From Acetobacter sp. UBA5411 (GTDB lineage Bacteria; Pseudomonadota; Alphaproteobacteria; Acetobacterales; Acetobacteraceae): 23,631 nucleotides of DNA. The DNA lies in contig NZ_DHNR01000036.1 in NCBI RefSeq assembly GCF_002409645.1, forward strand, positions 1 through 23,631, read 5' to 3'. The position numbers and the translations under genes are program-made. The notes beneath the pieces are model-generated. The model worked only from the letters and a program-made list of their open reading frames with translations. It was not told where the DNA came from and ran no database searches. This document shows, in pieces, positions 15,820 through 23,631 of the stretch (position 1 is the stretch's first letter; the number at the start of each line of letters is the position of its first letter).

Positions 15820-16710
15820 ATGAGTTTTGTTGATACTTCCCTCGCCGGGCAAACACCCTATCGTGCGGTGTTTCTGTCCGATATTCATCTCGGAACCAGG
15901 GGAAGTCAGGCGGCGCTCGCAGCCGATTTCCTGAAATCCATTTCCTGCGAAAAGCTTTATCTGGTTGGTGACATCATCGACGGATGGCGACTGCGCCGGT
16001 CATGGTACTGGGATAATCATCATGATGAACTGTTGCAGATTATCCTGCGCATGGCCCGTCACGGGACGGATGTAATCTATATTCCCGGCAATCATGACGA
16101 GATGTTTCGTCGCTGGCTGCCGATGAATCTGGAAGTGGCGGGCGTCCGTCTGCTGCCACGCGCAGACCATGTCGCCGCTGATGGCAAGCACTATCTGGTC
16201 CTGCACGGTGACGAGTTTGACAGTGTCGTGCGTTATGCGCCGGTCCTCGCGCTTCTGGGTGATCAGGCCTATACGGCAGCTCTTGTGCTGAACCGCTGGA
16301 TCAATGGCGTACGGCGTCGGATGGGACTGCCGTATCGTTCTTTTTCTGCGTGGGCAAAGCGACAGGTCAAAGGGGCAGTCAAAGCCATTGACCGGTTTGA
16401 AGAAGCGCTGGCCAAGGAAGCACGACAGGCGGGCGCGGATGGTATTATCTGCGGCCACATCCATAGTCCAGAAATCCGGACAATCGATGGCGTCTGCTAC
16501 ATGAATACAGGCGACTGGGTGGAAAGCTGTACCGGTCTTGTCGAGGACAGGCTCGGCCAGTTCTCGCTGATTGACTGGAGCCGTAAGACGCCTGCTCCGG
16601 CCCGGGATGTGCCAACGGTCGGTAGCAGATTTCGCTGGCCAGAGAACATGATTTCCCGTCGGAACGAGGAAAGCCCTGTGAGCGTGACGTCGGTCCGGGA
16701 GCCCGGTTGA
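15820..16710 (+). CDS. LpxH-like UDP-2,3-diacylglucosamine diphosphatase family
   Basis: A 297-residue calcineurin-like metallophosphoesterase. Metal ligands are visible: D21 and H23 (SDIHLG), D51 (GDIIDGW), N91/H92 (GNHDE), HGDEFD, and GHIHSP. The YWDNHHDELLQIILRMARHG segment and the long WAKRQVKGAVKAIDRFE helix are typical of the COG2908 subgroup. The ATG at 15820 has GGAG four bases before it; the open frame to 15733 has no support. COG2908 proteins act on UDP-diacylglucosamine or related lipid pyrophosphates; this subgroup is usually distinct from true LpxH or LpxI. It is followed after 87 bp by a GT4 glycosyltransferase, a pairing I have seen repeatedly in alphaproteobacteria. Confidence 0.88.
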   Translation: MSFVDTSLAGQTPYRAVFLSDIHLGTRGSQAALAADFLKSISCEKLYLVGDIIDGWRLRRSWYWDNHHDELLQIILRMARHGTDVIYIPGNHDEMFRRWLPMNLEVAGVRLLPRADHVAADGKHYLVLHGDEFDSVVRYAPVLALLGDQAYTAALVLNRWINGVRRRMGLPYRSFSAWAKRQVKGAVKAIDRFEEALAKEARQAGADGIICGHIHSPEIRTIDGVCYMNTGDWVESCTGLVEDRLGQFSLIDWSRKTPAPARDVPTVGSRFRWPENMISRRNEESPVSVTSVREPG

Positions 16711-16797
16711 ACCGTTCTCCTGCATCGTGTGCTCAAGACCTGAGAGTCTCATTCCAAGTCTATAGAATTCTGAAAACCAAAGTTATCCTCTGTCTGA

Positions 16798-17823
16798 ATG
16801 AGGTCTGGCTTGCGAATACTGATAGCGACGGACGCATGGATGCCACAGGTCAATGGCGTCGTGCGCACCATGACCACCATCGTCAACATGCTCAGAGCGA
16901 AAGGGCATGAGGTGGAGGTCATCGGGCCGGATCGTTTCCGCACCATCCCGTGTCCGAGTTATCCGGAAATACCACTCGCTCTCAATCCCGGTCGGCGTTT
17001 CAGAGAGTTGGTCAAGATTTTCAGACCGAATGTTCTGCACATTGTCACCGAAGGCCCTGTCGGTTGGGCAGCATGGCGCTGGGCACGTAAACATGGTGTT
17101 CCATTTACCACTTCATACCACACACGTTTTCCGGAATATGTTCAGGCCCGTCTGGGTTGGGGGCTTAATCCAGCCTATGCGCTGCTGAGACGCTTTCACA
17201 ATCGGTCGCAGGGCACGCTGGCCGCAACCGCCAGTCTGCGTGAAGACCTGTCTGCTCGTGGCTTCATTCGTGTGGCGCCCTGGACACGGGGTGTCGATCT
17301 CGCACGTTTCACACCGGAACCGCGCAGGGACTGGAAGGCTGAGTTGGGCATTTCAGGTCCGGTCTTCATTCATGTCGGGCGGCTGGCGGTCGAGAAGAAT
17401 ATCGAGGCTTTTCTGTCTCTCGATCTGCCGGGCACAAAGGTTGTTGTGGGCGATGGCCCGCATCGTGCCTCTTTGGAAAAGAATTTTCCGCAGGCGATCT
17501 TTACGGGACGACTGGAAGAGGGCGCGCTGGCGGCGGCTTATGCGGGTGGCGATGTGTTCGTGTTTCCAAGCCTCACGGATACGTTCGGGCTGGTGGTTCT
17601 GGAAGCTCTGGCCTGCGGCACGCCGGTCGCTGCTTATGATGTGACAGGGCCAAAGGACATTTTGGCCGGTGCGGAAGGGTGCGTCGGCGCCGTCAATGAT
17701 GATCTGCGCGCTGCCTGCCTGCAGGCGTTGAAGGGTGATCGTGCCGCCTGTCGCGCCCATGCGGAACGGTTTACATGGGAGACCTGTGCGGACATGTTTG
17801 AGAATACGCTTGTACCGTTCTAG
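16798..17823 (+). CDS. GT4 glycosyltransferase, mannosyltransferase-like
   Basis: A 341-residue GT-B enzyme of family GT4. The N-terminal domain starts LRILIATDAWMPQVNGVVRTM, which is typical of GDP-mannose-dependent alpha-mannosyltransferases and SqdX/MgtA-like enzymes. It then has PYPEIPLALNP-type and HIVTEGPVGWAAW elements, and the C-terminal donor domain with FIHVGRLAVEKNIEAFL, VGDGPHRASLE and FPSLTDTFGLVVLEALACGTPVAAYDVTGPKDI. ATG 16798 has a poor ribosome site; a TTG at 16810 behind GAGG is possible. Likely acceptor is a membrane lipid, given the phosphoesterase upstream and the lipid kinase nearby; this is inference. Confidence 0.9.
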   Translation: MRSGLRILIATDAWMPQVNGVVRTMTTIVNMLRAKGHEVEVIGPDRFRTIPCPSYPEIPLALNPGRRFRELVKIFRPNVLHIVTEGPVGWAAWRWARKHGVPFTTSYHTRFPEYVQARLGWGLNPAYALLRRFHNRSQGTLAATASLREDLSARGFIRVAPWTRGVDLARFTPEPRRDWKAELGISGPVFIHVGRLAVEKNIEAFLSLDLPGTKVVVGDGPHRASLEKNFPQAIFTGRLEEGALAAAYAGGDVFVFPSLTDTFGLVVLEALACGTPVAAYDVTGPKDILAGAEGCVGAVNDDLRAACLQALKGDRAACRAHAERFTWETCADMFENTLVPF

Positions 17824-17909
17824 GTCTGTTTGAACACTGTTGTCCGGTGGTCTCGTCAGAGACAGGATTTCAAGATCGTAAAATCGGGACAGGAAGCGTC
17901 CCATACACC

Positions 17910-18383
17910 TTACGGCGCGACAGGAATCCGAAAGCGTGGTTTCCGCAGACGCACCACCAGCGTATCGAGCGCAGAAAGATAGCGTGAGCGATCGGTCTTG
18001 CTGAACGAGGGGCCGCCGGGCGTCTCCATTCCGGCAGAACGAAGATCGGTCATCAGATTGCGCATGGCGAGCGCCATTCCGATGGAGTTGGCGTCGAGGA
18101 TCTTTCCCTTCGAGTCAATTACGCTCGCGCCTTTTTCCACACAGCGCGCCGCCAGAGGAATATCGCCGGTGACAACGATATCGCCTTCCTGCGCCTGCTC
18201 CGCGATCCAGTCGTCGGCGACATCCGGTCCTGCTTCCACCACGACGCGCTCAATGAGCGGCGAGTCAGGAATCACGATCATGCGGTTCGAGACAACCGCG
18301 ACGGGCAGTTTGTAGCGGCCCGCCACACGGTAGGTTTCGTCCTTAACCGGGCAGGCATCGGCATCAATATAGATACGGGTCAT
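17910..18383 (-). CDS. yaiI: YaiI/YqxD family protein (UPF0178, DUF188)
   Basis: A 157-residue PIN-like protein with the family signatures IYIDADACPVKDE at the N-terminus, VVVEAGPDVADDWI in the middle, GDIVVTGDIPLAARCVEKGA and DSKGKILDANSIGMALAMRNLMTDLR. The acidic residues resemble a PIN nuclease active site, but activity is not established for the family. It is cytosolic, divergent from mutL with an 80-bp shared upstream region, and convergent with the GT4 gene. Confidence 0.93.
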   Translation of the reverse strand: MTRIYIDADACPVKDETYRVAGRYKLPVAVVSNRMIVIPDSPLIERVVVEAGPDVADDWIAEQAQEGDIVVTGDIPLAARCVEKGASVIDSKGKILDANSIGMALAMRNLMTDLRSAGMETPGGPSFSKTDRSRYLSALDTLVVRLRKPRFRIPVAP

Positions 18384-18463
18384 GAGCCTCGTCGTGCCTT
18401 ATCGTGGCCACGAGGTAAAGCGTGATTCCGTCACCGCGTCGAATGGGCTAAACTGCTTTCAGC

Positions 18464-20341
18464 ATGTCCGAACCTGTCCTTTTCCAGCCAGTCCTGCGTC
18501 GGCTTTCCGATGCCGTCATCAACCGTATCGCCGCCGGTGAGGTGATTGAGCGCCCTGCCGCGGCCCTCAAGGAACTGGTGGAAAACGCGCTGGATGCGGG
18601 GGCGCAGCGTGTCCGTGTCGCCATCGTCAATGGTGGCGCTGATCGTATTGTCGTCACGGACGATGGCGTCGGCATGACGCCTGATGAACTGGCGCTGGCC
18701 GTGCAACGCCACTGCACATCAAAGCTGTCCGATGAGACACTGGTGCGGATCGCCACTCTTGGTTTCCGGGGTGAAGCCCTGCCGTCCGTGGGGGCTGCGG
18801 CACGTCTGACCATCACCTCCCGTAAGGCGGACAGTGACTGCGCTTGGCGCATCCATGTCGCGGGTGGTGAGATTTCTCCTCCAGAGCCTTGCTCAGGAGA
18901 AAAAGGCACCTCGATTCTGGTCGAAGATATGTTCTTCGCCACGCCCGCCCGTCGGAAGTTTCTCAAGAGCGCCCGGGTGGAGGGATCGCACGCGGAAGCA
19001 GCGGTCCGTCGTCTGGCACTGACGGCTCCCGATGTGGCGTTCTTCATGGAAGTGGATGGACGCACCATCCTTGATCGCCCCTCTGAAATGCTGGAAACAC
19101 GGGCGGCAGCACTTCTCGGAATTGAAGATGCGGACGGCCTGCTGAAACTGGATGGCGTGCGCGGCGACATGAAGCTGTCCGGCTTTGCATGTAGTCCATC
19201 CGTTCACAGACCGACGACGGCCGGACAGTTCATGCTGGTCAACGGTCGCGCCGTGGTCGATCCGCTGCTGCGTACGTCCATCCGCGTCGCGTATCGCCGT
19301 GTCATTGAGTCCGGTCGTCATCCTGTCGCGGTTATCAACCTGTCGCTGCCTTATGAGCAGGTCGATGTGAACGTTCATCCCGCCAAGACGGAACTCCGTT
19401 TTGCCGATGAAGCCGGGGTGCGATCACTGGTGATCGGCACGATCACGCGGGCGCTTGGACTGGGAGCGGGAACGGCGGGCGTCCGACCCGGCTTTTCCGC
19501 GCCACGTCCTGCCCGCATCGTCTATCCGCCGGAAGCGCCGCGCTCGGAGGGATTTGCCGAGCCATTTCTGGCGCTGGGCGCTCAACCCGCAGCCCGCACT
19601 TTTGCCCCGGAACCGCCTGTTTCAGACCGATCGGCTGTGATGCCGGATGGTGTGCAAACCGGAAATCAGTCGCCTGTTTCACCTGTGCAGCCAGACGATC
19701 CGCAGACTGGCACCATTTCTCCAGCAGTCGGACTGGAAAAAGATCATCCTCTCGGTGCGGCTGTGGCGCAGGTGCTAAGTACCTATATCATCGCCGTAAC
19801 GGCCGACGATAATATGGTGCTGGTGGATCAGCATGCCGCGCATGAACGGCTGACGCATGAGGTTCTGCGTGAGCAATTTCTCTCCGGCACTATCCGCGCT
19901 CAATGTCTGCTGGTGCCGGATGTGGTGGAGTTGTCCCGCAGTCAGGCGGATCTGCTGGTGTCACGCGCCGATGCGCTGTCGAAACTCGGAATCGATCTGG
20001 AGCCATTCGGTAATGGAGCAGTGCTGGTCCGCTCCCTGCCTGCGCTGCTCGGTAATGCCTCAGCCGTGAATCTGCTGCGGGATCTGGCGGAGGAACTGGA
20101 CGCGGATGATCTCGCCAGTATTGAGGAAACGCCCACGCTGGATGCAAAGCTGGATGCGGTGATCGCCCGCATGGCCTGTCATGGCAGCATCCGGGCGGGC
20201 CGTAGCCTCACCATTCCGGAAATGAACGCGCTGCTGCGTCGCATGGAGGAAACGCCGCGTGCGGGCACCTGTTCGCACGGGCGCCCGACATGGGTGAGAC
20301 TGACACGCAATGATCTGGAGCTGCTGTTCCGGCGTCGGTAA
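18464..20341 (+). CDS. mutL: DNA mismatch repair protein MutL, endonuclease type
   Basis: A 625-residue mismatch-repair ATPase that couples MutS recognition to strand incision. The N-terminal GHKL domain shows ELVENALDAGA, DDGVGM, and GFRGEALPS; the second subdomain has VNVHPAKTELRF. A Pro-rich linker of about 100 residues (roughly 330-430) joins the C-terminal dimer domain. That domain carries the endonuclease motif DQHAAHERLTHE, the ACHGSIRAGR element and CSHGRPT, all expected in MutL that nicks DNA itself, as in organisms lacking MutH. Ribosome site is weak at ATG 18464. It converges with the CBS-domain gene only 13 bp downstream. Confidence 0.97.
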   Translation: MSEPVLFQPVLRRLSDAVINRIAAGEVIERPAAALKELVENALDAGAQRVRVAIVNGGADRIVVTDDGVGMTPDELALAVQRHCTSKLSDETLVRIATLGFRGEALPSVGAAARLTITSRKADSDCAWRIHVAGGEISPPEPCSGEKGTSILVEDMFFATPARRKFLKSARVEGSHAEAAVRRLALTAPDVAFFMEVDGRTILDRPSEMLETRAAALLGIEDADGLLKLDGVRGDMKLSGFACSPSVHRPTTAGQFMLVNGRAVVDPLLRTSIRVAYRRVIESGRHPVAVINLSLPYEQVDVNVHPAKTELRFADEAGVRSLVIGTITRALGLGAGTAGVRPGFSAPRPARIVYPPEAPRSEGFAEPFLALGAQPAARTFAPEPPVSDRSAVMPDGVQTGNQSPVSPVQPDDPQTGTISPAVGLEKDHPLGAAVAQVLSTYIIAVTADDNMVLVDQHAAHERLTHEVLREQFLSGTIRAQCLLVPDVVELSRSQADLLVSRADALSKLGIDLEPFGNGAVLVRSLPALLGNASAVNLLRDLAEELDADDLASIEETPTLDAKLDAVIARMACHGSIRAGRSLTIPEMNALLRRMEETPRAGTCSHGRPTWVRLTRNDLELLFRRR

Positions 20342-20354
20342 AGCGAAGAAACCG

Positions 20355-21671
20355 TCAGGCTGTCTCGGGTTCTTCCGTGCGAACCAGTCGTGTTACGAGC
20401 AACTGGTTGATACGGAATCCCTCGACATCGACCACTTCAAAGCGGAAACCGGAAGCGTCTGTATGATCCGCCTTGCGGGCCATGCGACGGAGACGATGCA
20501 TGACAAATCCCGCGATCGTGTCGAAGGAGCTGCTGTCCGGCAGGTCGGCTACACCGAGTTCACGGATGACATCGCCGATCGGGGCTGCGCCGTCGATCAG
20601 CCATGAATTCTCGTCACGCTGAACGATAAGCTGCTCCTCAAACGGCGTCGCCAACCCGTCCATCAGCGCGCCCATGATGTCCTTGAAGGTAATCAGGCCG
20701 ACGACCAGTCCGTATTCACTGATCACCAGAGCAAAGCCTGCGCCGTGGGCGTCGAACTGGGCGAGTGTGTCCCATAGGTTGAGCGTTTCCGGGACGGACA
20801 GCACATCGCGGCGCAGACGACCAAGCGGCAGAGCGCCTTTCTCATCGGCTGAGGCGACGAAAATATCCTCGATCCGCACCGAACCGATAACGTGATCAAG
20901 GCCGCCATTGCAGAGCGGGTAGCGGGAATAGGAGTCGTGACGGACCTTGTTGCGCAGAGTGTCGGGCGTTTCCTGCACATCGAGAAAGACGATTTCGTCA
21001 CGGGGCGTCATGGCGGAACTGACGGCACGATCCTGAAGACCCAGCACGTTCTGGATCATCAGATGTTCCTGCTCCAGCAGCACACCGGAGGCGGTGCCGG
21101 CCGCGAGAATGGCGCGCAGATCTTCCGGCGTGACGGGTTCGACTGCCGAGGCTGCCGGTATTTTGAGGGCGCGGAGTAGTGCATCGGAAATCTTGGAGAA
21201 CACCCAGACAAACGGATAGAGCAGATGCAGCGCTGTGGAGGGGAACCACCCGATGGCGAGCCCGATCCGGTCTGGCGCGTTCATGGCGATGCGCTTGGGG
21301 AGCAGATCGGCGAAAACGACAAATGTGCCAGTAATGAATATGAAGCTGACTGTCGCGCCGAGACTGTCAGCGGAGGCGTTGCTGAGTCCCCAGCTTCTGA
21401 AAATGTCTGAAAGGGGCGGGGTCAGCATATCGGAGCTGACGATACCGCCGAGGATTCCAACCGCGTTCAGAAGAATCTGAAGCACGGTCATCACCTGACC
21501 GCTGTTGCGGCGCATGGCGAGGAAGACCGTCGCCCGTTCGTCCCCGGCTTCGGCGCGGGATCGCAGTCTGACATCGCGCGCGGCTGCGAACGAGATTTCT
21601 GATAGAGAAATGAGGATGTTGATGGCAATCAGCAGGACGACGGCAAGGACGCCCATCAGGAGAAGCAGCAC
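20355..21671 (-). CDS. CNNM/CorC-type membrane protein with CBS domains
   Basis: A 438-residue protein of the 'hemolysin family', which combines an N-terminal DUF21/CNNM membrane domain with cytosolic domains. Four hydrophobic helices lie in residues 1-160, including LAVVLLIAINILISLSEISFAAAR and FADLLPKRIAMNAPDRIG. A CBS pair follows (MTPRDEIVFLDVQETP... and VISEYGLVVGLITFKDIMGALMDG), then the CorC_HlyC domain (SWLIDGAAPIGDVIRELG, TIAGFVMHRLRRMARKAD). Related proteins are linked to Mg2+/Co2+ efflux; haemolytic activity is not implied. The start is GTG 21671, or ATG 21656; neither has a good ribosome site, and an in-frame stop upstream rules out a longer ATG-initiated form. Confidence 0.9.
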   Translation of the reverse strand: MLLLLMGVLAVVLLIAINILISLSEISFAAARDVRLRSRAEAGDERATVFLAMRRNSGQVMTVLQILLNAVGILGGIVSSDMLTPPLSDIFRSWGLSNASADSLGATVSFIFITGTFVVFADLLPKRIAMNAPDRIGLAIGWFPSTALHLLYPFVWVFSKISDALLRALKIPAASAVEPVTPEDLRAILAAGTASGVLLEQEHLMIQNVLGLQDRAVSSAMTPRDEIVFLDVQETPDTLRNKVRHDSYSRYPLCNGGLDHVIGSVRIEDIFVASADEKGALPLGRLRRDVLSVPETLNLWDTLAQFDAHGAGFALVISEYGLVVGLITFKDIMGALMDGLATPFEEQLIVQRDENSWLIDGAAPIGDVIRELGVADLPDSSSFDTIAGFVMHRLRRMARKADHTDASGFRFEVVDVEGFRINQLLVTRLVRTEEPETA

Positions 21672-21882
21672 GGGATCAACCGATGTTTTTATGGGAGCCG
21701 TGCCTTGGTCAAGCGCGGCCTGATGCTGGTGTATATCGCGTCAGCGCAGGAAATTTCCAGCATACTTTCAAAGGCGATGTCGTTTTTATGCAATGCCGGT
21801 CTGCTGTTTACCTGTCGGTAATAGTAAGAGCGCTGGCACTACACCACCACCAGAAACGCCACTCTAGCTTAAAAGGTGTACT

Positions 21883-21937
21883 TGATCCGGTAAAAAGACC
21901 CTTCTCTCAGGTTAAGGACCGTTTCAATACCGGATCA
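21883..21937 (-). terminator. Inverted repeat after the permease gene
   Basis: Ten-base arms (TGATCCGGTA and TACCGGATCA) are perfect and enclose 35 bases, starting 18 bp beyond the permease stop. The wide loop is unusual for a simple terminator and could fold further. It ends the permease transcript or forms part of the leader of the next minus-strand gene. Confidence 0.4.
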
Positions 21938-21954
21938 TGATTTGTCTCGCTGGA

Positions 21955-23412
21955 TCAGTCCGCTCTGGCGAGTCTGCTTTTCTGGCGTCCGTAAAGAAAA
22001 TAAACACCCAGACCAATCCCAAGCCACACGAAGAGTCGAAGCCAGGTCAGGCCGTCCAGAGACACCATGACAACCAGACAGGACAGGATACCGGCGAGGG
22101 GAATGATAGGCCCTCCCGCTACGCGAAATTTTCGCTCGGCATCGGGAGCCTGACGGCGGAGCACCAGCACGCCAGCACAGACAATAATGAAGGCGAGCAG
22201 CGTGCCGATGGACGTCATGTGGCCCAGTTCGGCAATCGGCAGGAAGGCGGCCAGCAGCCCTGTCAGCACCATGAAGAACAGATTGGATAGCCACGGCGTG
22301 TGAAAGCGGGGGTGAGTCCGGCTGAACAGTGCGGGCAACAGGCCGTCACGGGACATCGCGAAAAAGACGCGGCTCTGTCCGAGCAGAAGCATCAGTAGCA
22401 CGGAGGTAAAGCCGCCAATAATGCCGAACTTGATGGCGATCTGAAGCCAGGTGATGTGGGTTCGGTCGATGGCCGTGGCGACTGGCGCGGGGTCACCAGC
22501 CATGTCGGCGTAGTTCACGATTCCGGTCAGAACGAAGGAAAAGGTAACATAAGCCAACGCACAGATGGCTAGGCTGCCGAGAATGCCGATGGGGATGTCG
22601 CGCTTGGGGTTTCTGGTCTCCTGCGCGGCGGTCGAGAGCGCATCGAAGCCGATATAGGCGAAGAAGATGGTGCCGGCCGCACGCATGACGCCGGAAAACC
22701 CGAAATGGCCAAAGGTTCCGTCATTGGGCGGAATGAACGGGTGATAGTTGGCCGTGTCGATCCAAGGGATGCCGAAGCCGATAAAGGCCGCAATGACCGA
22801 TAGCTTGAGAGCGACGATGACTGCATTCACCTTCGCGGAGGCGGAGGTTCCCCGGATCAGCAGCAGGGAGACGAGAATGATGATGAAGGCCGCCGGTACG
22901 TTGGCGATGCCGCTGGCGGTGCTGCCGTCCGCCAGATGAACGGTCTGGAACGGTGAGGCCGTGAAGCGCGCCGGCAGATGAATGCCCCATCCGGCGAGAA
23001 GCGAGGTCACATAACCCGACCAGCTGACCGAGACCGTTGCGGCCCCGACGGCATATTCCAGCACCAGATCCCAGCCGATGATCCACGCGATCAGTTCGCC
23101 CATCGTGACATAGGCATAGGAGTAGGCGCTTCCGGCGACCGGAATCATGCCCGCCAGTTCGCTGTAACAGAGACCGGCAAATCCGCAGGCGATGGCGGCG
23201 ATGATATAGGACAGTGTCACGGCTGGACCCGCATTGTCGCCTGCCGCAATGCCTGTCAGCGAGAACAGCCCGGCACCAATGGTCGCGCCCACGCCAAGGG
23301 CGACCAGAGTGGCCGGACCCAGCACACGCTTCAGACCACTGTCTTCCGGGGCGGCATTCATGGGTTTGCGACGGAAAAGGGATGATGAGCTGGGCCGGGG
23401 CGGCTGAGGCAT
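21955..23412 (-). CDS. APC-superfamily amino acid permease
   Basis: A 485-residue inner-membrane transporter of the cationic amino acid transporter/YfnA-like group. ATG 23412 gives the usual SSSLFRRKPM...GLKRVLGP lead; the frame is open to 23583 but that part is unlike the family. Twelve or more hydrophobic helices follow. The first contains GATIGAGLFSLTG (42-54), the unwound substrate-binding segment. Others include FAGLCYSELAGMIPVAGSAYSYAYVTMGE and FFAYIGFDALSTAAQETRNPKRDIPIGI, both hallmarks of this subgroup. It imports an amino acid by proton symport or exchange; which one cannot be told. Transcribed away from the partial gene at the right edge. Confidence 0.93.
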   Translation of the reverse strand: MPQPPRPSSSSLFRRKPMNAAPEDSGLKRVLGPATLVALGVGATIGAGLFSLTGIAAGDNAGPAVTLSYIIAAIACGFAGLCYSELAGMIPVAGSAYSYAYVTMGELIAWIIGWDLVLEYAVGAATVSVSWSGYVTSLLAGWGIHLPARFTASPFQTVHLADGSTASGIANVPAAFIIILVSLLLIRGTSASAKVNAVIVALKLSVIAAFIGFGIPWIDTANYHPFIPPNDGTFGHFGFSGVMRAAGTIFFAYIGFDALSTAAQETRNPKRDIPIGILGSLAICALAYVTFSFVLTGIVNYADMAGDPAPVATAIDRTHITWLQIAIKFGIIGGFTSVLLMLLLGQSRVFFAMSRDGLLPALFSRTHPRFHTPWLSNLFFMVLTGLLAAFLPIAELGHMTSIGTLLAFIIVCAGVLVLRRQAPDAERKFRVAGGPIIPLAGILSCLVVMVSLDGLTWLRLFVWLGIGLGVYFLYGRQKSRLARAD

Positions 23413-23584
23413 GGGTAAGGCTGTCCTTGAAACGTCTCTATGCAGACCATCTATGCGCGAGGTGTGGTTTTCCGTCCATGAAAAGGCTACAACCACGCCA
23501 ACAGCAAGGTACGTTTCGGGTTGGGCGTCCGGTTTCGGGGCTACCTGCTTTGTGATGAGTGGCTCTGGGACAGGGAGTTTCAAT

Positions 23585-23631
23585 ATGAGCGAGACGGATC
23601 TGCATCGCTTTTTCCAGTCTTCGTTGGCGGA
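23585..23631 (+). CDS. 5' end of an unidentified gene
   Basis: ATG 23585 with AGGGAG seven bases upstream opens a frame (MSETDLHRFFQSSLA) that runs off the window. Fifteen codons are too few to name it. The good ribosome site and its position divergent from the permease make it likely real. Confidence 0.55.
   Translation, partial: MSETDLHRFFQSSLA

Noticed and set aside
23413..23583. 57-residue N-terminal extension of the permease
   Set aside because: Not hydrophobic or family-like; the ATG at 23412 gives the standard lead into the first helix.

Overview
The window reads as a chromosomal segment of an alphaproteobacterium, most likely an acetic acid bacterium (Acetobacteraceae). That placement is inferred from protein style, roughly 57-60 % G+C in the conserved part by eye, the short FeoB with a Cys-rich partner, and the short intergenic hairpin repeats. 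It has not been confirmed by any search.

Two regions differ sharply. Positions 1 to about 4200 are A+T-rich and sparsely coding. All recognisable genes lie on the plus strand and none is housekeeping: a HEPN-like unknown (97-744), a zinc-ribbon/DUF4145-like protein (1012-1773), and a tightly coupled pair of unknown genes (2294-2740 and 2737-3882) that share an ATGA stop/start. Long gaps separate these units. This looks like a genomic-island edge or accessory block. The two-gene unit is the best candidate for an undescribed system. No integrase, tRNA, CRISPR array or intact insertion sequence is visible.

From about 4200 to the end the window is compact core genome. In order it carries: an MscS-type channel and typA (minus); an SMP-30/gluconolactonase (minus) divergent from feoA-feoB and a small Cys-rich membrane gene (plus, ferrous iron uptake); yqgE (minus) divergent from a ydfG-ppk2-alcohol dehydrogenase cluster (plus); a diacylglycerol-kinase-like lipid kinase (minus) divergent from an LpxH-like phosphoesterase and a GT4 glycosyltransferase (plus, envelope glycolipid chemistry); yaiI (minus) divergent from mutL (plus); a CNNM/CorC-type CBS protein and an amino acid permease (minus); and the first 15 codons of a further plus-strand gene at the right edge.

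Several non-coding structures stand out. There is an 11-bp hairpin exactly at the accessory/core junction, three consecutive hairpins after typA, and a perfect 17-bp hairpin between the SMP-30 gene and typA. A 16-bp tandem duplication carrying -35-like elements lies between yqgE and ydfG. A Fur-like site precedes feoA. No rRNA or tRNA genes were seen.
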